Positions 19,201 to 26,881 are shown, counted from the stretch's first letter. The stretch is DNA of 64,000 nt from an uncultured Eggerthellaceae bacterium (GCA_934617425.1 CAKTUD010000007.1:18133-82132); one strand, 5' to 3'. The notes: a model not told the origin generated them from the letters alone. Numbers and translations are program-made.

Positions 19201-20161
19201 CGCCGTTTATTGTTACGTTAACGCCGTCGCCGCCGTGACCCGAGCTCGGCATCCCTCCGCCGATGCCCGCGCCATTCTCGCCGCCTATCGCCCTCACCGT
19301 GCCGCCGTTGATGGTTATGTTCTTGCCATTCGACATAAAGCCGCCGCCGATGCCTGCCGCACCGCCGGTGACCAAACCGATGTTGCTTCCGCCTTTGGCG
19401 CTTACCGTGCCGCCGTTGATAATAAGACCGTCAAGGTCGCCGTGATCGCCTCCGCCGATACCTGCGCTGTTGACGCCGCCGCGCGCGTTGATATTACCGC
19501 TCTCGATAACGATGTTGCCTGTGGTTCTTCCCGTGAACATGGCATGGCTTGACGTGCCGATGCCTGCACCGCCCTCGATGGAATTGCTACCGATGACATT
19601 AAGCGTTCCGGGGTTGCCGGGGTCTTCGGTGGTAAACACAAGCTTGGTGTTGCGACCGTCCTTTTGTATAGCCGCGCCGCCCAAGTACCCCGATATCTTA
19701 GCCGTAGCCCCTGACCTCGTGCAGATGGTGACGGTACCTCCCTGGTCTCCGATCGTTATCCCCGGCGAGCATTGACCCACTTGCGAAAGAATGCTCGTAT
19801 CGATATTAAGACCGTCTTTCAAATACAAAACGACATCGCCCGAAGATATCTCGACGCAGCATTTCTTGCTGTGCCCCGAAAGTTCGTAAGTCCCGGGCTT
19901 GGTTATGTAGATAGTGGTGTTGGATTTGGCTTTGCCAATGTCGTAACTCTCGCCTGGCGACATATCCTTGCGATGCCATTTCGCCGCATTAGCCTCGTCT
20001 TCCTTGACATCTTGGGTCGCCGCACCAAAGACGGTTTGCTCGGCAACCCCGTCGTTGCCAAATGCGAGCATCGGCGTCGTCAGCATGGCAAAGGCATAGG
20101 ACAACGCCGCGAAAGCGCAAGCCAGAATCATCCGTTTGACAAAGTTGGAATCGGCGTGCAT
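16238..20161 (-). CDS. Large secreted surface protein with beta-helix and InlB B-repeat modules
   Basis: A 1307-residue protein with an N-terminal signal-type hydrophobic segment (about residues 10-32). A Gly-rich region to about residue 480 repeats INGGTV and AGIGGG units, like DUF4353/beta-helix carbohydrate-binding proteins. About six Listeria-Bacteroides (InlB B) repeats follow, each with F-x-GWNT and LYAQW-type motifs. The C-terminus is ALVNTGDS, a hydrophobic helix and RKRL, the plan of a sortase anchor but without a canonical LPxTG. The start at 20161 has a GAGGAG site. The frame extends to 20335, but that would read through the operator and promoter region. The likely role is adhesion or glycan contact. 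The TetR gene downstream is probably its regulator. Confidence 0.85.
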   Translation of the reverse strand: MHADSNFVKRMILACAFAALSYAFAMLTTPMLAFGNDGVAEQTVFGAATQDVKEDEANAAKWHRKDMSPGESYDIGKAKSNTTIYITKPGTYELSGHSKKCCVEISSGDVVLYLKDGLNIDTSILSQVGQCSPGITIGDQGGTVTICTRSGATAKISGYLGGAAIQKDGRNTKLVFTTEDPGNPGTLNVIGSNSIEGGAGIGTSSHAMFTGRTTGNIVIESGNINARGGVNSAGIGGGDHGDLDGLIINGGTVSAKGGSNIGLVTGGAAGIGGGFMSNGKNITINGGTVRAIGGENGAGIGGGMPSSGHGGDGVNVTINGGDVEALGTWGGAGVGGGWEGNAYNIKIAGGKVSAVGGKMNACAIGGGGGSFYGTGTNIVISGGEVTATAEGLISTGAAIGSTKSGDGATSVTISGGRVGAVAKSGFAIGGGGKNGVTSKGGSTKVAISGGTVITAADGSSHIGSGNKDCSISIIGGSVNTVVDSPVVNQKGDELALSRVRLFGAEKNVAVASLKTTGADPAYGVNDVLTGNEGQIYLWLPKNATIDGATIQQGDVFAGSVAAGNNGSLYPVSRITLKANGDGEADGSATVSRGKTVLDDMIAPVRKGYTLIGFASDKDGNSLVADSHGVLKANTSYTDEDGRWAVNGGSCELYAQWLGDTYSLRYEQNVPTDASTVASGFMDEKTGLTYGQPFTADSCGYSLPGYDFIGWNTAADGSGRRYAPGEEVNDLDIDSSGVARLYACWCAKTYTVSFTTDTYGWGDDYRQEFVFDQPARLEEYRFTPRYGYEFTGWTVKNSIGALYQDKALVCNLCTVGADGELIPKTLMASWVQIGTVTVAVTNDGEAVSGLASRLKLETLDAASTVEGGQEGMIGGTFVETSKAGIYQCNDVPYGVYSLTRDGEPTGKTAEVGISGIAAIYLDYCTVKVEGCDECDTYFLAQGGRTQMVSDVLVGSTLQLRSDVKRSCAFIGYVATGCDPTWENGDSSLPNQTITVNGQTTVKSLGGPGHYRVIFHANGGAGDMPSQDFAIGEAKALSANSFTREHHSFACWTSTTAWDGTTFSDGEMIGQSLTTETDATVDLYAQWEPDAYWVEFNGNGGNVGYMGFQKMFFGQPSNLEKSKMTMKDHRFIGWNTEADGSGMSYEDEACVQDLTAQKDGVVTLWAQWERDRYTVAFDANGGAGEMDEQVIPTHAADRIEACDFWRDGYEFAGWNTAADGSGASYGDAADVIDLADAYATVVLYAQWKALPTPAPTSVDPCDAEDNTDGDDNDAQALVNTGDSLACPILAFAVIAASVSMVIVVIRKRL

Positions 20162-20204
20162 ACGATCATCTCCTCGATGGTCGCCTATAGCTAACCTCAC
20201 TACA

Positions 20205-20222
20205 TGAATGAACGTTCGTTCA
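20205..20222 (-). promoter_or_regulatory. TetR-type operator ahead of the surface-protein operon
   Basis: TGAATGAACGTTCGTTCA is an 18-bp dyad with eight of nine half-site positions matching, which is a common TetR-family operator form. It lies 44 bases upstream of the start at 20161. On the minus strand a TATAAG hexamer directly precedes it, so a bound repressor would block initiation. Confidence 0.7.
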
Positions 20223-20274
20223 CTTATATAGAATAAACCAAACTGCCGGAATTTTCGATATGTTTTGCAGGGAA

Positions 20275-21264
20275 TCAGAGTTCGGTTGCGCAAACCTCGC
20301 CGGAAGCCATCTTCACGATGCCCTCGATGCCGCATTGCACCATGCTCCGCACAGCCGCATCGGTGTAGAAGGCCATATGCTGAGTGATGACCACGTTGCT
20401 GAACTGCATCAGGTAAAACAGATCGCGATTAGCCAAGATGTCGCTGCGGCGGTCGGTATGCACCATGCCCGTCTCACCTTCTATGGTATCCATGCCGATA
20501 GCCCCGATCTTCTCGGTTTCGACACCGTCCACCAAAGCGCCTATGTCCATCAGCTCGCCACGCGCGCAGTTCACCAAAACCACGCCGTCCTTCATCTTCG
20601 CAATGGCTTGGGCATCGATTATATGGCGTGTGCTCGGCAACGCAGGGAGATGCAAGGTGATGACGTCGCTCTCGCACAGCAGCTCGTCTTGGTCGACATA
20701 CGTCGCAAGACCTTTGATCGCAGGATTTTCCCTATGGTCGTAAGCAAGGATGCGGCAGCCGAAGCCAGCCAGGATCTCAACCACTTTCTGGCCGATATGG
20801 CCTGTTCCCATAACGCCCACAGTAAGGTCTTTCAGCTCGCGGCCCTGCAAACCGCGCAGCGAGAAATCGTTCACACGGCTACGCCACGAGGCCTGCTTGT
20901 AGTTGCGCAGGCAAATGAGCATCAACATGATGGTGAATTCGGCCACGCCGTTAGGCGCATACCGCGCGTTGCATACGCGGATGCCCAGCTCCTTCGCTGC
21001 GACAAGATCGATGTGATCGGCGCCGATGGTGCGCGTCGACGCGAACTTCACGCCCGACGCCGCCCATGCGGAAAGCAGTTCCTCGTTGATGTCGCCTTGG
21101 CCAAGCATCGACACGCCGATGCAACCCTGCGCCATCTCGGCGTTTTCGAGCGAGGGGACCTCGGGGGTCATTGTCAGATCAATGCCCCACTTCGACGCCA
21201 GCGCCAACATCTCCAATTTTTCGTCTGCGCGCACCTCAAACGCGACAATCTTCATGCTTTCCAT
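20275..21264 (-). CDS. D-2-hydroxyacid dehydrogenase (D-lactate dehydrogenase type)
   Basis: A 329-residue NAD-dependent dehydrogenase that interconverts a 2-keto acid and a D-2-hydroxy acid, most likely pyruvate and D-lactate. The cofactor motif is GVMGTGHIGQKV (about residue 150). The catalytic Arg is in NCARGELMD, the Glu in the DTIEGE region and the His in ITQHMAFYTD, which resembles the LdhA/VanH branch. No vanA or vanX-like neighbour exists, so a glycopeptide-resistance role is unlikely. Two starts are close together. The ATG at 21264 has a GGGGGG site at good spacing and is preferred to the one nine bases later. Confidence 0.88.
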   Translation of the reverse strand: MESMKIVAFEVRADEKLEMLALASKWGIDLTMTPEVPSLENAEMAQGCIGVSMLGQGDINEELLSAWAASGVKFASTRTIGADHIDLVAAKELGIRVCNARYAPNGVAEFTIMLMLICLRNYKQASWRSRVNDFSLRGLQGRELKDLTVGVMGTGHIGQKVVEILAGFGCRILAYDHRENPAIKGLATYVDQDELLCESDVITLHLPALPSTRHIIDAQAIAKMKDGVVLVNCARGELMDIGALVDGVETEKIGAIGMDTIEGETGMVHTDRRSDILANRDLFYLMQFSNVVITQHMAFYTDAAVRSMVQCGIEGIVKMASGEVCATEL

Positions 21265-21426
21265 GCTCAACGCCCCCCAGAAAAACTCCGATTCTGTTCG
21301 GCATTTTAATATAAGAGCAAACGAGGCAGACGCACTTTCAAACAAGCTTTTACAATAGATTTACGTTGCGAGAGAATTGCGGGTCGCAAACAAGCGCGGA
21401 CTGCAAGCCAAACACCACGCAGCGCG

Positions 21427-22251
21427 CTAGCACGAACGCAGCATCCGGATCTCCTCGGCGTATCCAGGCAGCTCGTTGGGCGTCTCCAATACAAACGGCA
21501 GCTGGCAAAGCGCAGGATGCTTGACGATACGCGCCAAAGCCTCGAAACCGATACTACCCTGTCCGATTCTCTCGTGCCGATCCTTGTGCGACCCCAACGG
21601 GTTTTTAGAATCATTCAAATGAATCGCCCGCAAACGTTCGATGCCCAAAACACGGTCGAACTCGGCCAACACGCCATCGAGGTTGTTCACTATGTCGTAG
21701 CCAGCATCGTGAACATGACATGTATCGAAGCAGACCCCCAGATGATCCGACAACTCGACGCGATCAATGATGGCAGCCAGCTCTTCGAACGTGCGGCCCA
21801 CTTCGGCCCCCTTCCCCGCCATGGTTTCGAGCAACACCGTGGTGGCTTGATCCGGCGCAAGCACTTTGTTCAGCAATTCCGCGATAAGTTCGATTCCTTT
21901 ATCGGCTCCTTGCTTCACGTGACTGCCGGGATGGAAGTTGTAGTAGCTATGTGGCACCGATTCCATACGCACAAGGTCATCGGCCATGCACTCGTATGCG
22001 AATTCGCGAGCGGAAGGCTTATCCGAACAGGGGTTTAACGTGTAGGGAGCATGAGCGACGAGGGTTCCGAAATCGTTTTCGGCAAGAAGCGCGCGTAAAG
22101 CCGCCGCATCAGCCGGGTCTATCGCCTTTGCCTTGCCGCCACGCGGGTTGCGCGTGAAAAAAGCGAATGTGTTAGCCCCGATGGAAAGCGCCGTTTCGCC
22201 CATGGCTGCAAAGCCTTTGCTTGTAGACAAATGGCATCCGATAGTCAGCAT
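21427..22251 (-). CDS. nfo: Endonuclease IV (AP endonuclease)
   Basis: A zinc-dependent apurinic/apyrimidinic endonuclease of base-excision repair. The 274-residue chain shows the family's metal-binding segments in order: AHAPYTLN, NFHPGSH, LLETMAGKG, FDTCHVHDAGYD and HLNDSKN followed by DRHERIGQG. Length and motif spacing are standard. It is separated by 162 bases from the D-2-hydroxyacid dehydrogenase gene downstream, so co-transcription is doubtful. The gene on its other side is divergent. Confidence 0.95.
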   Translation of the reverse strand: MLTIGCHLSTSKGFAAMGETALSIGANTFAFFTRNPRGGKAKAIDPADAAALRALLAENDFGTLVAHAPYTLNPCSDKPSAREFAYECMADDLVRMESVPHSYYNFHPGSHVKQGADKGIELIAELLNKVLAPDQATTVLLETMAGKGAEVGRTFEELAAIIDRVELSDHLGVCFDTCHVHDAGYDIVNNLDGVLAEFDRVLGIERLRAIHLNDSKNPLGSHKDRHERIGQGSIGFEALARIVKHPALCQLPFVLETPNELPGYAEEIRMLRSC

Positions 22252-22321
22252 GGTTTTCCTCTCGTCGTTTTATACCCCATGCTAAAGCAAGGACCCCCGC
22301 GAAACGGCGGCTATCAACCTT

Positions 22322-22373
22322 TGACAAAATTATTCGCAAGGTGTCTTGTCAGCAGTCTTTTCGCATGTATACT
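22322..22373 (+). promoter_or_regulatory. Promoter with paired TGACAA/TTGTCA half-sites
   Basis: TTGTCA at 22346-22351 and TATACT at 22368-22373 form a good sigma-70-type promoter with 16-bp spacing, 29 bases ahead of the membrane-protein start. An upstream TGACAA (22322-22327) is the exact complement of the -35 hexamer, giving an inverted pair 18 bases apart that could bind a repressor such as the NiaR-type protein encoded downstream. Confidence 0.5.
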
Positions 22374-22401
22374 TCAACACCTGAAAAGTTAGGAGAAAAA
22401 T

Positions 22402-23502
22402 ATGGAAAAAGCCCGAGAGCTGCTTAAGCGCAAAGGGATCGAGATTTCAGCCCAACGCTACCTGATCGACGCCATGGGGGCGATGGCGCAAGGCTTGTTC
22501 GCGTCGCTTCTTATGGGAACGATCATTGCCACGCTAGGCCAGCAGCTTGGCGTCCAATCGCTGGTCGACATCGGCGCGTTCGCGAAAAGCGCGGCCGGCC
22601 CCGCCATGGCGGTGTCCATCGGGTATGCGCTGCGTTGCCCATCACTCGTGCTGTTCAGCCTCGTTGCGGTGGGCGCTGCTGCGAACACGCTCGGCGGCGC
22701 CGGCGGCCCGCTTGCCGTGCTGGTCATCGCCATCATCGCCACCGAACTGGGAAAGCTCGTTTCAGGGTCTACTAAAATCGACATCCTGGTCACGCCGTTC
22801 ACGGTCATCGTTATCGGCTGCGCGCTATCCTACGTCATAGCGCCCGGCATCGGCCAAGCGGCAAATTCGCTGGGAAGCCTGATCATGTGGGCAACCGACT
22901 TGCAGCCGTTCCTTATGGGCATCGTCGTATCGGTTGTTGTCGGCATCGCACTTACACTGCCCATCTCATCTGCGGCGATTTGCGCAGCGCTTTCGCTCAC
23001 AGGACTCGCCGGTGGCGCCGCCGTCGCGGGTTGCTGCGCGCAGATGGTCGGCTTCGCGGTTATGAGCTTTAAGGAAAACAGCTGGGGCGGCCTGGTAAGC
23101 CAAGGCCTCGGCACTTCCATGTTGCAGATGGGAAACATCGTGCGCAACCCGCGTATCTGGATCGCCCCCACCTTGACCTCGGCCATAACCGGCCCCATCG
23201 CAACCTGCATTTTCGGCATGAGCATGAACGGCGCCGCGATTTCCAGCGGCATGGGCACCTGCGGCATGGTGGGTCCTATCGGCGTATACACCGGCTGGTT
23301 GGCCGACATCTCCGCAGGAACCATGTCGGCCATCACCGCATTCGATTGGCTGGGATTGGTGCTTATCTGCTTCATCCTTCCCGCGATCCTCTCTTTTGTC
23401 ATCGGCAAATTCTTGCGTAAAATCGGTTGGATAAAAGAGGGCGATTTGACACTGGAAAGCGCCGACGACATGGCGCGCTCGAAAGACGTCGCAGCCGAAT
23501 AA
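22402..23502 (+). CDS. PTS_EIIC_2 / PfoR-like membrane transporter
   Basis: A 366-residue, roughly ten-helix protein that resembles the PTS_EIIC_2 group, with Gly/Ala-rich helices such as VGAAANTLGGAGGP and MNGAAISSGMGTCGM. No IIA or IIB phosphorylation domain is attached or nearby, so it may work as a stand-alone transporter rather than a phosphotransferase. The gene 36 bases downstream encodes a NiaR-type niacin-responsive regulator, so uptake of nicotinate or a related vitamer is a reasonable hypothesis. The start follows AGGAGAAAA. Confidence 0.75.
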   Translation: MEKARELLKRKGIEISAQRYLIDAMGAMAQGLFASLLMGTIIATLGQQLGVQSLVDIGAFAKSAAGPAMAVSIGYALRCPSLVLFSLVAVGAAANTLGGAGGPLAVLVIAIIATELGKLVSGSTKIDILVTPFTVIVIGCALSYVIAPGIGQAANSLGSLIMWATDLQPFLMGIVVSVVVGIALTLPISSAAICAALSLTGLAGGAAVAGCCAQMVGFAVMSFKENSWGGLVSQGLGTSMLQMGNIVRNPRIWIAPTLTSAITGPIATCIFGMSMNGAAISSGMGTCGMVGPIGVYTGWLADISAGTMSAITAFDWLGLVLICFILPAILSFVIGKFLRKIGWIKEGDLTLESADDMARSKDVAAE

Positions 23503-23538
23503 TCGCCGACAATGACCGAGATGCCAAAGGAGATCGCC

Positions 23539-24087
23539 ATGCCAGGAGCCGCAACGCCCGGAAACGAGCGCCGAAACCGAATAATACAGATGCTAACGGC
23601 GTCCGATACACCCGTTTCGGGGCAAACGCTGGGGCTTGCCCTGAACGTGAGCCGCCAGGTGATCGTGCAGGACGTAGCCCTTCTGCGCACGGCCGGCTTC
23701 GCGATTTCCAGCACGCCACGCGGATACGTGCTCGGCGGCGAAACCCAAGCGATCAGGCGCGTAAAGGTAAAGCATGGCACCGACCGCATCGAAGAGGAAA
23801 TGAACGCCATCGTCGATTTGGGCGGTTGCATAATCGACGTTATGGTGAACCACCACACATACGGCATGATCAGCGCGCCCCTCGACGTCAAAAGCCGCCG
23901 CGACGTAAAGCGTTTCCTGACCGATCTCGCACAAGGCGTGTCGCAGCCGCTCTCGAGCCTTACCGAAGGCTATCATTTCCATCACATAAGCGCCGAATCG
24001 GAAGAGATACTCGACGAGATCCAAAATCAGCTTGACGACTTGGGACTATCGGCGCCGCTTACCGAATACGAGCGCGCGACGCTCTAA
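23539..24087 (+). CDS. NiaR-type transcriptional repressor (HTH_11 plus 3H domain)
   Basis: The first 60 of 182 residues form a winged helix (SGQTLGLALNVSRQVIVQDV). The rest is a 3H domain with histidines in VNHHTYGMI and YHFHHI, which bind metal and nicotinate in the characterised NiaR/YrxA proteins. Those repress NAD-synthesis and niacin-transport genes when niacin is present. The ATG at 23539 has AAGGAG with six-base spacing. The ATG at 23512 has no site. It is very likely co-transcribed with the membrane protein before it, which is then its best candidate target. Confidence 0.85.
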   Translation: MPGAATPGNERRNRIIQMLTASDTPVSGQTLGLALNVSRQVIVQDVALLRTAGFAISSTPRGYVLGGETQAIRRVKVKHGTDRIEEEMNAIVDLGGCIIDVMVNHHTYGMISAPLDVKSRRDVKRFLTDLAQGVSQPLSSLTEGYHFHHISAESEEILDEIQNQLDDLGLSAPLTEYERATL

Positions 24088-24201
24088 ACCGACCCCTCCG
24101 AAATTCCTCAAAATCGAATGTTTCGTGAATGAAACGTCAGTTGTTCTTCATAAAACATCATTTTCGACGGTCATCGCCGACATGAGTCCTATACTCGCCT
24201 G

Positions 24202-24250
24202 CATCCCATCCAAGGGATGAGGCCAAGAATGCTCTTTTGGCCAAGAGCAT
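24202..24250 (+). promoter_or_regulatory. Two-hairpin leader before the BASS transporter
   Basis: CATCCC at 24202-24207 pairs with GGGATG at 24214-24219, and ATGCTCTT at 24229-24236 pairs perfectly with AAGAGCAT at 24243-24250. The second hairpin ends 24 bases before the start codon, close to the AGGAAGG site. A TATACT hexamer at 24190 could be the promoter. Further upstream GTTTC-N6-GAAAC near 24120 is a short dyad. Function unknown. Confidence 0.4.
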
Positions 24251-24274
24251 CCGCAAGAGTTAGGAAGGTTCGTT

Positions 24275-25255
24275 ATGAAAGTCTTAGAAAAAGTAAGTGG
24301 GTTCGCAGGAAAGTACATGGCGATAATCGCGTTGGCCGTCGCGATCATCGCCCTGATCTTTCCTCAGCCCATTCATGCAGCTATTCCCACATCATGGGTG
24401 AACACGCTGCTGGGCATCGTCATGTTCGGCATGGGCATGACTCTAAAACTCACCGATTTCAAAGTGGTGTTCACCAAGCCCAAAGCCGTCATCGTCGGCA
24501 TCTGCTCGCAATTCGTCATCATGCCCCTCTTGGCGTTTCTGTTGGTGAACATCTTTCAACTGCCCGCCGACTTGGCTGTAGGTGTCATCCTGGTCGGCGC
24601 ATGCCCTGGCGGCACGAGCTCCAACGTCATGACTTATCTCGCAAAAGGCGACGTCGCCTTGTCTGTGGGTATGACAGCCTGCACCACTATCATGGCACCG
24701 TTTGTCACTCCGGCCCTTGTGCTGCTGCTTGCTGGACAAGCCGTCGACGTAAGCTACATGAGCATGCTCATCTCGATCGTGCAGGTTGTTCTTGTGCCTA
24801 TCGTTTTGGGTTTTGTCATCAACCGCTTCGTCGCTAAGTTCGCCGAGGCATTCGCTAAGGTTTTGCCGCTTATCTCGGTTGTCGCCATCTCGCTGATCAT
24901 CATGGCCGTGGTTTCCGCCAACGCAGCGAAGCTCATGCAGGTTGGTTGGCTTGTCGTGCTGGTTGTTATGCTGCACAACGTTTGCGGCTATGCGTTTGGC
25001 TACGGCGTCGGCAAAGTACTCGGCCTCACCAAGGAGCAGATGCGCACGCTCTCCATCGAAGTCGGCATGCAGAATTCGGGTCTTGCAACCTCGCTTGCCA
25101 CCATGCACTTCGCAGCCCAGCCCATGGCTGCCGTCCCCGGCACCGTGTTCAGCGTTTGGCACAACATCTCCGGCGCTGTTTATGCAAACATCCTCGCCCG
25201 CACCGCCGAGAAAACCGTAAACGCTCCGGAGCAGGCAGCGGAAGCGAACGCGTAA
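24275..25255 (+). CDS. Bile acid:sodium symporter (BASS/SBF) family transporter
   Basis: A 326-residue protein with about ten membrane helices and the family's core motif GACPGGTSSNVMTYLAKGD, followed by TIMAPFVTPALVLLL and the later GMQNSGLATSLA stretch. Members carry organic anions coupled to sodium. Bacterial homologues move bile acids, pantoate or keto acids, so the substrate is open. A bile-salt-hydrolase-like gene lies 17 kb away, which makes bile acids worth testing. The start follows AGGAAGG, and the gene has its own terminator. Confidence 0.88.
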   Translation: MKVLEKVSGFAGKYMAIIALAVAIIALIFPQPIHAAIPTSWVNTLLGIVMFGMGMTLKLTDFKVVFTKPKAVIVGICSQFVIMPLLAFLLVNIFQLPADLAVGVILVGACPGGTSSNVMTYLAKGDVALSVGMTACTTIMAPFVTPALVLLLAGQAVDVSYMSMLISIVQVVLVPIVLGFVINRFVAKFAEAFAKVLPLISVVAISLIIMAVVSANAAKLMQVGWLVVLVVMLHNVCGYAFGYGVGKVLGLTKEQMRTLSIEVGMQNSGLATSLATMHFAAQPMAAVPGTVFSVWHNISGAVYANILARTAEKTVNAPEQAAEANA

Positions 25256-25325
25256 AGCAACCTGCGATAAAACCGCGCCGAGCCGCGTTGACAACAAAAC
25301 GGCAATGCGAATACGGCGCTTTTTC

Positions 25326-25358
25326 AAACCCCGACTCCAGCCTTCGGAGCCGGGGTTT
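25326..25358 (+). terminator. Terminator after the BASS gene
   Basis: AAACCCCG-A-CTCC pairs with GGAG-C-CGGGGTTT across a short loop, with one opposed mismatch, and the right arm runs into TTTTC. It lies about 70 bases after the transporter stop and before the fluoride channel genes. Confidence 0.8.
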
Positions 25359-25441
25359 TCTTTGCCGTGGAAGTTGCGCGAAAGCACCTCGCAAGTACCA
25401 AAGCGGCGCTATACTTGCAGCCGTCAACCAAAGGAGGATTC

Positions 25442-26023
25442 GTGTACGGCAATCACGACAGCTCGGGATTCGCCGAGCATGTTTCCGCAACGCTCAGCAA
25501 GCCCGCGGCGGCAACACCGCTCATCCTCCTCATGGGATTTATCGGCGCATCGCTTCGCTACATACTCGAAACGGTATTTCCCGCCAACGGCGGATTTCCT
25601 TGGGCCACATTGCTCGTAAACATCTTCGGTTGCTTTGTCCTGGAAATCATCAACCAATACGTCGGCAGAAGGCTTCACTTGCCCGCTCCCCTGGTCAAGT
25701 CCTTGGGCGTGGGGCTCATCGGCGCCTTCACCACTATCGCTGCGTTCTCTACCGAATGCGCCACGTTCCTGCATAACGGTGCATACATCTTCGCGACCAT
25801 CTACATAGCGGCAACGCTCGCAACCACGTTTGCCTCGGCGTTCGCCGGACGCGCATTTTCGCAGTATCTCGCCTACCGCCGCCTATCGCGGCTGCAAAGA
25901 GAGCATGCGTTAGGGATTAGAGGGCGCAAACCCTCCGCCGGCGAATGCAAAGACGCGGTGTCGTTTAGCGTTGTCAAAGAGCCAGACAACGCCGCAAAGC
26001 ACGAGAAGGACGGCGGAAAATGA
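25442..26023 (+). CDS. crcB: Fluoride channel subunit FluC/CrcB (first of pair)
   Basis: A 193-residue protein with four membrane helices and the Fluc signature: GFIGASLRYILE, TLLVNIFGCFVLE and GLIGAFTTIAAFSTE. Fluc proteins are dual-topology fluoride exporters. When two genes are adjacent, each usually makes one half of a heterodimer. The GTG start at 25442 has an ideal AAAGGAGG site. Compared with the usual 125-130 residues, it has a polar N-terminal extension of about 25-30 residues and a polar tail of about 40. The next gene overlaps it by ATGA. No fluoride riboswitch was recognised upstream. Confidence 0.88.
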   Translation: MYGNHDSSGFAEHVSATLSKPAAATPLILLMGFIGASLRYILETVFPANGGFPWATLLVNIFGCFVLEIINQYVGRRLHLPAPLVKSLGVGLIGAFTTIAAFSTECATFLHNGAYIFATIYIAATLATTFASAFAGRAFSQYLAYRRLSRLQREHALGIRGRKPSAGECKDAVSFSVVKEPDNAAKHEKDGGK

Positions 26024-26406
26024 ATCAGCTGCTGATCATCATCGCGGTGAGCTGCGGCGGAGCATTTGGCGCCCTTTGCCGCAGCCGCGCGACCGCATTC
26101 CTGAAAAACCGTCTCAAGGGCGAGTTTCCCCTGCCGACGCTCATCATCAACCTGACTTCGTGCAGCATCGCAGGCATAGCACTCGCATTTCAAGCATCTA
26201 TGGACCAAACGCTTTATCTGGCACTCACCATGGGTTTCCTCGGCGGACTCTCAACGCTTTCGACCATGAATTACGAAGCGGTCGAACTCGTGATGAAACG
26301 TCGTTTCTCAGAAGGATTCAGTTACTTGGCGATAACCTACGCAAGCACCATCGGCATTGCAGCAGCCATGTTCGCACTCGCGAATTTCCTCATCGGCCTC
26401 AGCTAG
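26020..26406 (+). CDS. crcB: Fluoride channel subunit FluC/CrcB (second of pair)
   Basis: A 128-residue, four-helix protein of standard length with GGAFGALCRSRAT, TLIINLTSCSIAGIA and GFLGGLSTLSTMNYE. It starts inside the stop of the preceding gene (ATGA overlap), so the two are translationally coupled and probably form an antiparallel heterodimer that lowers cytoplasmic fluoride. The STLST stretch takes the place of the conserved Phe-box TTFST segment. Confidence 0.9.
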   Translation: MNQLLIIIAVSCGGAFGALCRSRATAFLKNRLKGEFPLPTLIINLTSCSIAGIALAFQASMDQTLYLALTMGFLGGLSTLSTMNYEAVELVMKRRFSEGFSYLAITYASTIGIAAAMFALANFLIGLS

Positions 26407-26476
26407 AGCTTACGCAGCGAAAGACCTCCGCCCTGCTCCCGATAGAACGACACCCCTTCAAGCGAAACGAGTGAAG

Positions 26477-26881
26477 ATGACAAGAAACGAAACGATTCTC
26501 AGCTATCTCACCAGCATTCCCGCATGGTATCTGGCAACAAGCGTGAACGACCAACCGCACGTGCGCCCTTTTAGCTTCGCAGCCGAGCAGGATGGAAAAA
26601 TCTGGTTTTGCACCGCTACCACGAAGGATGTGTGGCAAGAGCTTCTCGTCAATCAAAGATTCGAAGCGACAGCCTGGTGGCCCGGACACGGCTGGCTTAT
26701 CTTGCGCGGCAAGGCAGGTCTAAACGACGAAGCCAACGACAACATCCGCCTTGCAGGGTTTGAACATCTCACCAAACTCGGCGAAAAATATGACGGTCCC
26801 AATGACCCCACGTTGGTCTTTTTCAGCGCAGAAGATGTTGAGGCCTGGATTTGCAATCACGACGAGTGGAAACCCTTGTAG
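26477..26881 (+). CDS. Pyridoxamine 5'-phosphate oxidase-like (split-barrel flavin) protein
   Basis: The 134-residue product has the split-barrel FMN-binding fold typical of small PNPOx-like proteins: LATSVNDQPHVRPFSF in the first strands, WFCTATTKDVWQELL, then a C-terminal FFSAEDVEAWI. Such proteins bind FMN, F420 or haem and often act on unidentified substrates, so no reaction is assigned. An ATG is used at 26477. The ribosome-binding site is poor, and a GTG six bases upstream is an alternative. The gene follows the fluoride channel pair by 70 bases. Confidence 0.75.
   Translation: MTRNETILSYLTSIPAWYLATSVNDQPHVRPFSFAAEQDGKIWFCTATTKDVWQELLVNQRFEATAWWPGHGWLILRGKAGLNDEANDNIRLAGFEHLTKLGEKYDGPNDPTLVFFSAEDVEAWICNHDEWKPL

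Noticed and set aside
18161..19552. A 463-codon open frame on the plus strand
   Set aside because: It is antisense to the Gly-rich part of the surface-protein gene, Arg/Ala/His-rich, without any motif. The real frame is on the minus strand.
20275..21264. VanH-type glycopeptide resistance gene
   Set aside because: The enzyme family matches, but no D-Ala-D-Lac ligase or VanX-like dipeptidase is adjacent, so an ordinary D-lactate dehydrogenase is more likely.
20260..21309. A 349-codon plus-strand frame
   Set aside because: Antisense to the well-supported D-2-hydroxyacid dehydrogenase gene.
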